Source: Aedoeadaptatus coxii
GTDB taxonomy: Bacteria > Bacillota > Clostridia > Tissierellales > Peptoniphilaceae
NCBI RefSeq assembly: GCF_903819215.1
Contig: NZ_CAIJCT010000016.1
DNA: 64,000 bases
Reading direction: 5' to 3' (one strand)
This document shows positions 24,211 through 30,783 of this stretch, one piece after another (position 1 is the stretch's first letter; every line of letters begins with the position of its first letter). The position numbers and the translations under genes were made by a program. A model generated the notes under the pieces. That model was not told the DNA's origin. It worked only from the letters and a program-made list of their open reading frames with translations, and made no database searches.

Positions 24211-24990
24211 ATTGTATTCCCCGTCTTGATGAAAAGGCGTCGCCCTGCCGAACACGGCGCTTTCGTCGATATGGGCAAAAATTTGTTCCGAATAAAGATG
24301 TATGCCGCTGTGGCCCGTGCAAACATACTCGAGAGAATATCCCTTCAACTTCTCTTTCAGCGCGGCGAGGGACTTTTTATTGCGAGGGGGATCTTGAGTG
24401 AAAAAATCGAAAAAAGCATAGCCGCCATTTTCATTGACGGCAAGGCAATCTCCCGATACGAGAATCTTGTCATCGACGACATACACCGTGTGCCCTACGG
24501 TGTGCCCCGGCACGGGAATAGCTTCCACCTTGATGCCCTCGACCTCAAAAACCGCGTTGCCCTTAATGGGCGTCCAGCCGTCGGCGATGTGCACGCAATT
24601 GTGGAAAATACCCTTTCTGCGAACGTCCCCGGTCATGTAGCGCATTTCCTCCGCCCCCATATACACCTGCGCCTCGGGAAAAAGAATCCGCCCGCTACTG
24701 TCCATTCCCCCGGCGTGATCTGTGTCCAAATGCGTTAAAAACAAATGCTTAATCCTTTTCGGATCGATCTGAATCTTCTGAAACTCCGAATCGATGGCGC
24801 TGTAATTCAAATGGCCGCTGTCAAAGGCGATGGTGTTGCCGTTTTTCGTGTAAAACCATAAATTAACATCATACTCGCGAATACAGCTCATGCCGCTATG
24901 TAATTTGCCCGTGTCTTCCGGTTTGCAATAATACTTTCCCCGCATGGTAAGAGGTTTAATCTTGTCGTCAAAAAAATACAACCACTTCAC
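24187..24990 (-). CDS. Metallo-beta-lactamase fold hydrolase (AHL lactonase-like)
   Basis: 267 residues with the zinc motif LTHLDTDHAGG (HxxxDH; the family HxHxDH here reads HLDTDH), a second ligand in IPVPGHTVGHTV, an SGDCLAVNE bridging aspartate and a late CTGHSGIH. This resembles the N-acyl homoserine lactonase subgroup, but lactone substrate is not shown. The GTG at 24990 is chosen because GGAGG is eight bases upstream; the GTG at 24999 abuts it. The C-terminus NPFHPNTF is encoded by repeat copy C, so the native end may have been replaced. Confidence 0.82.
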   Translation of the reverse strand: MKWLYFFDDKIKPLTMRGKYYCKPEDTGKLHSGMSCIREYDVNLWFYTKNGNTIAFDSGHLNYSAIDSEFQKIQIDPKRIKHLFLTHLDTDHAGGMDSSGRILFPEAQVYMGAEEMRYMTGDVRRKGIFHNCVHIADGWTPIKGNAVFEVEGIKVEAIPVPGHTVGHTVYVVDDKILVSGDCLAVNENGGYAFFDFFTQDPPRNKKSLAALKEKLKGYSLEYVCTGHSGIHLYSEQIFAHIDESAVFGRATPFHQDGEYNPFHPNTF

Positions 24991-25013
24991 ACATGTCACC
25001 TCCTGAAAAAATT

Positions 25014-25493
25014 CTAAAATAACGTTAAGAGATAACCGTCGAGTAAAGCGACCAAAGCATACATCACCAAGCCCCTTACAAAAGCGTCAACATGCTTTTT
25101 CGGGTTCCGGTAAAGAGCCTTTTCAGGAATTTTTGAAAACCTGATGCGCTTGGAATTGCGCCACCAAAATAAATCGATCACCACGAGATCAAACACATTC
25201 AGCACTTCCCCTAAGATCAGAAGAGAAACGACATTTTCCAAAAAATTATCTCGACGAATAAAACGTCCGAAGATGAGAAACAAAAGGTCGAACACTACAA
25301 AATTAGCGATGAACACAACGAAAAAATTAGATTCCTTCCATTTTCCCCGGTATTCCTCCATTTCTTTAAGACGCAATTGAACCTCGTCGGGATAAGAACT
25401 GAAACTCTTTAAATTCTTCTCGTCCGTGCCCGTGCCTAAAAAACATAAGGCGAACAAAAGGGAGCACAAGACGATCACTTCTACCAAAAGCAT
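25014..25493 (-). CDS. Hypothetical membrane protein
   Basis: 159 residues from the ATG at 25493 (GAGGCG eight bases upstream; an ATG at 25499 is too close). Hydrophobic helices are at about 2-20, 58-77, 86-104 and 138-157, with the charged segment LRLKEMEEYRGKWKESN after the first. No family recognised. It precedes the metallo-beta-lactamase gene by 23 bases and is probably cotranscribed with it; the pair is flanked on both sides by repeat elements. Confidence 0.65.
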   Translation of the reverse strand: MLLVEVIVLCSLLFALCFLGTGTDEKNLKSFSSYPDEVQLRLKEMEEYRGKWKESNFFVVFIANFVVFDLLFLIFGRFIRRDNFLENVVSLLILGEVLNVFDLVVIDLFWWRNSKRIRFSKIPEKALYRNPKKHVDAFVRGLVMYALVALLDGYLLTLF

Positions 25494-25734
25494 ACTCATC
25501 GCCTCACACTTTCAAAAAAGCCAACATCATCTACTTCTATTATATTTCGAGTGATAGCAATTTTCAAAAAATATGGGTATGCTTTTTTGTAAAAAAGGAT
25601 AAGGGCAAAAAAACTCTTTTGAGTCGGTTTTACATAACCGGGAAAATTCTGTTACTCACCTTGCAAAATTTAAAAAATTTATTCACGCAGAAAATATCTT
25701 TTTAATTCGGTTTTATACAACCCGAAGACCATGT
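25494..25734. other. Gene-free AT-rich stretch with decayed repeat fragments
   Basis: No gene is supported. CTCACCTTGC (near 25654) and TTCACGCAG-AAA (near 25682) recur in or beside the structured repeats (24111 and 24074), suggesting remnants of a further copy. Confidence 0.45.
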
Positions 25735-25882
25735 CGCGGGGAAGAGGGAAAGGGCTCAGAGGCGAAGGCCGCGTTTCCCTCTTCCCCGCGCGCCCCATCT
25801 CCCTTTCCGGCCGGCACTATAACGTAAAATGCCTTCGGCATTTTCCTGCTTATTGTCTGGCGCTAGAGGAAGTTACGCTCCA
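25735..25882 (-). repeat. Structured repeat element, copy E (inverted, divergent)
   Basis: Read on the minus strand it follows the order of copies A and B: GAGCGT-like start (25882 end), ACAATAAGC, core hairpin AAAATGCC-GAA-GGCATTTT, ACGTTATAGTGCC...GGAAAGG, and a terminal hairpin whose 17-bp arms are 25735-25751 and 25774-25790 (CGCGGGGAAGAGGGAAA and its complement). The sequence differs strongly from A and B, yet both hairpins are kept. Assignment to the family rests on this order and on short identities, so it is less certain than A-D. Confidence 0.55.
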
Positions 25883-25887
25883 GCGAG

Positions 25888-26021
25888 AAATAAAATCTCA
25901 CGCTCACCTTGCGACGGCAAAGTTCATCGCCTGAAACAGAGCGTCTCTTTCCGCAAAGAAGCCCAATAGAATTAAACGGCGTTAGCCGTTTAGACAGCTA
26001 AAAAGCGTTCGAGTGGAAAGG
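25888..26021 (+). repeat. Structured repeat element, copy D (no terminal hairpin)
   Basis: The 5' stem ACGCTC (25900-25905)/GAGCGT (25939-25944), TTGC/GCAA hairpin and core hairpin TAAACGGC-GTTA-GCCGTTTA (25973-25992) are all intact; the tail reads GCGTTCGAGTGGAAAGG. After it comes a CCCGCGGG palindrome in place of the long terminal hairpin. It faces copy E head to head. Confidence 0.72.
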
Positions 26022-26048
26022 GTTTGGGCCCGCGGGAAAAGAAAAAGT

Positions 26049-26099
26049 GCCCTGACCCCCAAAGTCGAATATAGAAATCCATCCTTTAGGAGTCAGGGC
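26049..26099 (-). terminator. fprA terminator built on an IS3-end-like hairpin
   Basis: GCCCTGAC (26049-26056) and GTCAGGGC (26092-26099) close the stem; on the minus strand CACTTTTTCTTTT follows. The inner 43 bases (26053-26095, TGACCCCCAAAG...CTTTAGGAGTCA) resemble the left end of the IS3-family element at 63326-63368 in sequence and fold. Confidence 0.6.
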
Positions 26100-26112
26100 A
26101 TATTACCTCTTT

Positions 26113-27330
26113 TTAATTCTTGTTTTTATTTTCAAATGTCGACGCATCGAGCAAGGCTTTAGAGAACTTTTCAGTTCCTTTTAAGAATTCATCATCGGGC
26201 ATCCAAGAAGCTTTTAATTCTTCGTCTATAAGTTTAAACCCTGCCTTTTCCAGTTCTTCTCGTAAAACTTTATTTCCCTCTCCGGACCATCCGTAAGACC
26301 CAAAGACTCCCGCTACTTTGTCTTTAAATTTAAGTTCTTGAAGGAAGTGTAACCAGCCTGAAATCGTGGTAATTGCAGATTGTCCGACTGTGGGAGAGCC
26401 TACAGCTATGGCCTTCGATTTAAAAACTTCAGTCATGATGTCATTTCTGTCCATTTCTGCTACAGATAGAACTTTTGTCCTTGTCGATGGGGAAAGCTCT
26501 CTTATATCATCTGCAATTTTGTGGGCAATTTTTTTGGTAGCTCCCCACATAGAGTCGTAGATAATTGTAACCTGATCTTCCTTATAAGCATCTGCCCATT
26601 CTGCATATTTCTCTATTATTTCTAGAGCATTTTCTCTCCAAATACTACCGTGGCTTGTCGCAATGATATCTATGGGCAAGTTCATAGCCACAATTTCTTC
26701 AATCTTCTTTCTAGCAAAAGGAGAAAAAGGATTTAAAATGTTCGCATAGTACTTCATAGCTTCATTCCATAGAATGGTCGGGTCTGCCTTGTCATTAAAG
26801 AGTTCACTTAAGGCATAGTGCTGACCGAAGGCATCGTTGGAAAACAAAATATTGTCTTCGGTCAAATAAGTTGCCATTGAATCCGGCCAGTGAAGCATTC
26901 TCATTTCTACAAACACTAATTGCTTTCCATTTCCTATATCCACAGAATCCCCTGTTTTTACAACTCTATAGTCCCATTCCGGGTGATGGTATTGTCCTAT
27001 AAGGGATTTTTTACCGTTGGCTGTACAGAAAATCGGGGTATTTGGAATTTCCTCCATAATTTCTAATAAAGACCCTGAATGATCGGGTTCTCCGTGGTTA
27101 ATAACGATATAGTCAATTTCCTTCAGGTCGATTTCACTCTTTAAATTCTTTACAAATTCTTCTTTATGGGGAGTCCATACAGTGTCGATTAGTACCGTCT
27201 TTTCTTCTTTGATCAAATAAGCATTTTGGCTGGATCCATTGTGCACGGAGTATTCTGTTCCGTGAAATTCTTGAAGTTCCCAGTCAATTTTTCCGACCCA
27301 ATATACATTGTTCTTGATTTGTTTTTTCAT
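26113..27330 (-). CDS. fprA: FprA-type flavodiiron protein
   Basis: Soluble oxygen and/or NO reductase of anaerobes. 405 residues: an N-terminal metallo-beta-lactamase domain with the di-iron ligands in NHGEPDHSGS, plus later histidine and aspartate ligands, and a C-terminal flavodoxin domain (about 255-395) beginning VTIIYDSMWGATKKIAHKIA and containing VGSPTVGQSAITT. No rubredoxin domain is fused. It follows the cupin gene by 22 bases and is probably transcribed from its promoter. One sampled 60-base line is about 38% G+C against about 55% in the cupin gene, hinting at acquisition. Confidence 0.95.
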   Translation of the reverse strand: MKKQIKNNVYWVGKIDWELQEFHGTEYSVHNGSSQNAYLIKEEKTVLIDTVWTPHKEEFVKNLKSEIDLKEIDYIVINHGEPDHSGSLLEIMEEIPNTPIFCTANGKKSLIGQYHHPEWDYRVVKTGDSVDIGNGKQLVFVEMRMLHWPDSMATYLTEDNILFSNDAFGQHYALSELFNDKADPTILWNEAMKYYANILNPFSPFARKKIEEIVAMNLPIDIIATSHGSIWRENALEIIEKYAEWADAYKEDQVTIIYDSMWGATKKIAHKIADDIRELSPSTRTKVLSVAEMDRNDIMTEVFKSKAIAVGSPTVGQSAITTISGWLHFLQELKFKDKVAGVFGSYGWSGEGNKVLREELEKAGFKLIDEELKASWMPDDEFLKGTEKFSKALLDASTFENKNKN

Positions 27331-27352
27331 AATTTTTCATCTCCCCTTCTTT

Positions 27353-28027
27353 TTATTCCAAGGTCAGAAGAAGCGCCATCTTAAACTTCTTCGTCGCTTT
27401 TACCGCGTGCAGACCGCCTTTCGCGAAGTGAAAGTTTTCGCCGGCGCGAAGGGCTTGATCTTTTCCCTCGTACCCGATCACCGCCTCGCCGTCCAGTGCA
27501 AAGATAATCGCCTCGCCGGGGGCAGCGTGTTCCGAAAGGCTCGTGCCTTCGTCAAAAGCCATAACCACAAGCTTCATTTTGTCATTATGCACCACGTCCA
27601 TGTTGACGATCTTCCCTTCCGCGTAAGGTACCAGTTCTTCCAGCTTGAAAATTTCTCCTGCTTTAATGATTTCGTTCATCCTGCTCTCCTTTTCTATACA
27701 CACTTCCGTATACACACTGCCTTCTGTCGTCCGCATGCCCACGGGGACGTCGGTCCATGTGAAGATACATTCTCCGGCGTGCAGCTTTTGCGAAAAGCCG
27801 TCGTTTCCGTAAACCTCCACGCTTCCCTCCGCCACGATCAATAATTTATGATAGGGATAGATTTCCGCGCTGATGTCGGTGTTCTCGGCCAGGGAAAAAT
27901 ACGTGATTCCGCTATCTCCGCCGCCGAAGGCTTTTGACACGGTGCATCCCGGAATCGGCGGATTCTCCTTACCGATGGAAAATACTTTGCCGGTGGTTTT
28001 CTTTTCGTTTTTGTCCATGTCGTTCAT
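27353..28027 (-). CDS. Double-cupin domain protein
   Basis: 224 residues with two cupin folds: residues about 20-110 (YPYHKLLIVAEGSVEVYGNDGF... GECIFTWTDVPVG) and about 120-224 (LSEHAAPGEAIIFALDGEAVIGYEGK... HFAKGGLHAVKATKKF). The second keeps the histidine/acidic pattern of a metal site, SEHAAPGE with a later His. Enzymatic role unknown. It is the first gene before fprA, under a class II-like Crp/Fnr promoter, and divergent from the regulator gene, so a part in oxygen or NO response is likely. Confidence 0.85.
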   Translation of the reverse strand: MNDMDKNEKKTTGKVFSIGKENPPIPGCTVSKAFGGGDSGITYFSLAENTDISAEIYPYHKLLIVAEGSVEVYGNDGFSQKLHAGECIFTWTDVPVGMRTTEGSVYTEVCIEKESRMNEIIKAGEIFKLEELVPYAEGKIVNMDVVHNDKMKLVVMAFDEGTSLSEHAAPGEAIIFALDGEAVIGYEGKDQALRAGENFHFAKGGLHAVKATKKFKMALLLTLE

Positions 28028-28059
28028 GATTTTCCCTCCTCCCTCGATTTTCTACTTGT

Positions 28060-28101
28060 ATTATAGTACAATCGTAACAACGTGTATGTTGTTACGACAA
28101 C
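28060..28101 (-). promoter_or_regulatory. Cupin-fprA promoter with Crp/Fnr-type operator
   Basis: Minus strand TATAAT at 28060-28065 without a good -35; the palindrome GTTGT-TACG-ACAAC (28088-28101) is centred 32 bases upstream of the -10 centre, near -41.5, as for class II activation. A larger perfect inverted repeat, TCGTAACAAC (28072-28081)/GTTGTTACGA (28088-28097), overlaps it. The same palindrome sits close to the plus-strand regulator start, so it may also mediate autoregulation. Confidence 0.7.
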
Positions 28102-28116
28102 GAATCGGAGGTTTTT

Positions 28117-28788
28117 ATGAATACTTTCTTTCTTGCGATCACGCAACTTTTCCGCGGTATCAGCGAAAGCGAAATCACGGAGCTCCTTCTCTGCCTGGAG
28201 GCACATGAACGCAGTTTCCAAAAGGGCGACACTATCTTCCGGGCCGGATCGTCTGTGGACGAGTTCGGGCTGGTGCTATCCGGCAGCATCAATATCGTGG
28301 TGAATCTCTATTGGGGCAACAGCATTATTTTCGGCCACGTGGGCAAGGGCGAGGTCTTTGCGGAAAATTACGCGGCCGTTCCCGGAAAAGAGCTGGCTTG
28401 CGACGTGGTCGCCTGCGAAAATACCCGCGTCCTCTTTCTGAAAATGCAAAGTGTGATGACGACCTGTCGGATGGGATGCGCCTATCACAACCGCATCATT
28501 CAGAATATGCTTCGCATTTCCGCCCAAAAAAATTTGAACATGTCTTCCCGCATGATGCATACCGCTTCCAAATCACTGCGGGAAAGGCTCCTGTCTTACT
28601 TGTCCGAGCAGGCCTTGGAACGGGGAAGCGCGCACTTCACCATCCCCTTTAATCGGCAGCAGCTGGCCGATTACCTCGCCGTGAACCGCAGCGCCATGTC
28701 CAATGAGCTTTCGAAGATGCAAGAGGAAGGGCTCATTACTTATCGTAAAAATGAATTTATCTTAAATGAGACCGCACGGGATGAATAA
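28117..28788 (+). CDS. Crp/Fnr family transcriptional regulator
   Basis: 223 residues: an N-terminal cyclic-nucleotide-binding-like beta barrel (about 20-115), a dimerisation helix (about 120-150) and a C-terminal winged helix-turn-helix with FNRQQLADYLAVNRSAMSNELSKMQEEGLI. The N-terminus lacks the four-cysteine pattern of classic Fnr; CRMGC at about 115-119 and an early CLEAHE give only scattered cysteines, so a haem or other sensor (HcpR/DNR-like) is possible. Start with CGGAGG upstream. It is divergent from the cupin-fprA operon it probably controls. Confidence 0.9.
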   Translation: MNTFFLAITQLFRGISESEITELLLCLEAHERSFQKGDTIFRAGSSVDEFGLVLSGSINIVVNLYWGNSIIFGHVGKGEVFAENYAAVPGKELACDVVACENTRVLFLKMQSVMTTCRMGCAYHNRIIQNMLRISAQKNLNMSSRMMHTASKSLRERLLSYLSEQALERGSAHFTIPFNRQQLADYLAVNRSAMSNELSKMQEEGLITYRKNEFILNETARDE

Positions 28789-28860
28789 ATGGAACGGGGG
28801 GCTGCGTGCCCCTCGAGAAACGGAGGCATCTCCTTTTCGTAGACAGGCTGCAATTCCATG

Positions 28861-28898
28861 AAAAAAGATTCTCCGGCCATAGTCGAAGAATCTTTTTT
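28861..28898. terminator. Bidirectional terminator between the regulator and DUF438 genes
   Basis: AAAAAAGATTCT (28861-28872) pairs with AGAATCTTTTTT (28887-28898) between the convergent genes. Confidence 0.85.
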
Positions 28899-28909
28899 GT
28901 TGCGCAAAA

Positions 28910-30400
28910 TCAGGCTTGTTTGCCGAGAAAATGTTCTTTTGCAAACTCCATGTCCTGTACCAATTCCAGGGTGCCGAGATATTTTCCGTCCCCGTCCCGC
29001 ACGGCCATGTATTTCACGAGCATGGTACGCCCGCTTTTTTCCATCCATACCTCCACGAGGTCGCGACGGCCCTGTCTGAAGTCGTCGATGATCTGACGCA
29101 CCATGGGCTCGATTTTCGGCGGATGGCAAGAGAATACCTCGCGGTTCAGCGCCATAAGGGGGCGTTTAAATACCTTGGGCCCTTCGTCGAAGAAGCGATT
29201 GATATTTTCCGCATCGACAAAGGTGATTTCCATGGGGATCGTGTTCAAAAGGGCGGTCAACTGCTCGATCGTCAGGCGGCCGCCGGGCATGACGATCATC
29301 CCTTCCGCAACTTCAGCCACTGCCTGCGTCGCCTTTTCCGCAGCATCCCACGTCTCTCCTTCGACGCCGAAGCAGTCGGCATAATCCTTGGCATCTCGAT
29401 AGATGCCGTACCATTCCTCTTCCGAAAAATTAACCGCACAGATGGGAAACAGAATGTTTTGTTCCTTATAAATCATCTCCTCCGCACGGGTAAGCACGGC
29501 ATCGAGCTCGGTGTTCCAGTCGTTGCCGCGTTCTTCTTCTTTCAAAAGAGAAGAGAGGATATCCCGAATTTCATCGTCTACCGTCCACATAACATCGGAA
29601 GGGCCGGAAATTTCGTAGTGAACTTTCAGCAGCGGATAGAGGAGATCGTCCTTCTTGGCGTAATGAATCGAAAGCTCGCGAATTTGAGGAAGGAGTGATT
29701 CATCTCCGCTCTCTTTAAATTTGGCGAGCAGCTCCGACAATGCCTCGTTTTCTTTCTTAAAGGTGGAAAGGGGATGACCCGGAATTTCTTCCAGCGCCGC
29801 GGCCTTGGCATTTTTATCTTGCTTTACCTGCTGTGCTTTTGTCCTCAAGACCGATGCTTCCACTTCCTTTTCGGCATTTGCGATCTTCTCTTCCGTGGTG
29901 GATCCGTGAAACAGTGCCGAGTGAACGTCGCACAGACGCTGTACCTCATTGAGTGGCGTGCCTTCCTTCAATAATTCCTGCTCCGCTTCCATAATCTCCG
30001 CCGCCTCGACTTCTCCAAAATCACGGACAAAATCTTTTCTGACTTTTTCCAGCTCTTCCCCGTCACCGAGCCTTCTCAAATAAGCTTTTAATTGCTCCTT
30101 ACGTCCTGTGGAAGGATCGTTCGTTTTTTCTTTCTTCCCTTGAACCCTCGATATAGAATCCATAACCGGCATATCGCCCATAAGTTCAAACCCATTACTC
30201 ATCAGAGTTGTCACCACATCCATCATTGAGATTTTCTTCAATTTCGCACCCTTCGGGATCGTCATCATCTTGCCCACAGAATGCAGCATAGGCTTTTTCG
30301 TAACCTCGGTAAAACCGAGACCCGCCATAATCTCGACAAGCTCCGGATACTCCTGCGTCAATTCGAAGACTGTTTTATTTAAATCAAGTTTTTTTGTCAT
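28910..30400 (-). CDS. DUF438 protein with hemerythrin-like and PAS domains
   Basis: 496 residues. Domains in order: DUF1858 (about 1-62, LDLNKTVFELTQEYPELVEI), DUF438 (about 85-160), a hemerythrin-like HHE helical bundle (about 205-330, with IHYAKKDDLLYPLL), and a C-terminal PAS-like domain (about 370-490, ITFVDAENINRFFDEGPKVF; GTLELVQDM). Such proteins occur in anaerobes near NO and oxygen response genes and may bind a di-iron centre or haem, but no reaction is established. The ATG at 30400 has AAAGGAG upstream; a start at 30418 would place that site inside the gene. It shares its promoter design with the cupin-fprA operon. Confidence 0.85.
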   Translation of the reverse strand: MTKKLDLNKTVFELTQEYPELVEIMAGLGFTEVTKKPMLHSVGKMMTIPKGAKLKKISMMDVVTTLMSNGFELMGDMPVMDSISRVQGKKEKTNDPSTGRKEQLKAYLRRLGDGEELEKVRKDFVRDFGEVEAAEIMEAEQELLKEGTPLNEVQRLCDVHSALFHGSTTEEKIANAEKEVEASVLRTKAQQVKQDKNAKAAALEEIPGHPLSTFKKENEALSELLAKFKESGDESLLPQIRELSIHYAKKDDLLYPLLKVHYEISGPSDVMWTVDDEIRDILSSLLKEEERGNDWNTELDAVLTRAEEMIYKEQNILFPICAVNFSEEEWYGIYRDAKDYADCFGVEGETWDAAEKATQAVAEVAEGMIVMPGGRLTIEQLTALLNTIPMEITFVDAENINRFFDEGPKVFKRPLMALNREVFSCHPPKIEPMVRQIIDDFRQGRRDLVEVWMEKSGRTMLVKYMAVRDGDGKYLGTLELVQDMEFAKEHFLGKQA

Positions 30401-30433
30401 ATCAAGAACTCCTTTCATTTCTCACTTTTCTTT

Positions 30434-30475
30434 ATTGTAATCATAAAAGGAATTCGTGTATGTTGTCTTGGCAAC
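30434..30475 (-). promoter_or_regulatory. DUF438 promoter with Crp/Fnr-type operator
   Basis: Minus strand TACAAT at 30434-30439; palindrome GTTGC-CAAG-ACAAC at 30462-30475, centred 32 bases upstream of the -10 centre. The palindrome is followed by ATACACG, exactly as in the cupin-fprA promoter. Confidence 0.7.
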
Positions 30476-30480
30476 ACTTT

Positions 30481-30704
30481 TGTGTAAATGATTAGAGTTT
30501 TTATTAGATCAGCGATGGAAATTCTTTTAAGAAAAGACATCTATGTCCTTATTTTTGTTATGTGACACATTGTCCCCGTTATCCGCGTGATTTGCTACTT
30601 CTATACCAAGGCATTTTCCATCTCCCTAAGGTAATTTTTAAAGAGCCGCCTTTTCCACGCCTTAGATGGCTATTCTTTTGCAATCACCGTAGAACGAACA
30701 TTAT
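30481..30704. other. Gene-free stretch with no recognisable feature
   Basis: Between the DUF438 promoter and the gltX terminator. No frame, hairpin or repeat that I can support. Confidence 0.5.
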
Positions 30705-30740
30705 GTAAAAAAATCGAGCAAGCATATTGCTTACTCGATT
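30705..30740 (-). terminator. gltX terminator
   Basis: AATCGAGCAAGC (30712-30723) pairs with GCTTACTCGATT (30729-30740) with one mismatch; the minus strand ends in seven T residues. Confidence 0.85.
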
Positions 30741-30783
30741 AAATCCGATTTTATGGAGTCACCTCATCGGGACAAGATCTCTT

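Noticed and set aside
24013..24738. Plus-strand frame of 241 codons opposite the metallo-beta-lactamase gene
   Set aside because: Antisense to a gene with clear zinc motifs, and it begins in the repeat region; no family features.
13641..26021. CRISPR array
   Set aside because: The repeated units are over 100 bases, far apart, partly degenerate and in both orientations, with no regular spacers and no cas genes.
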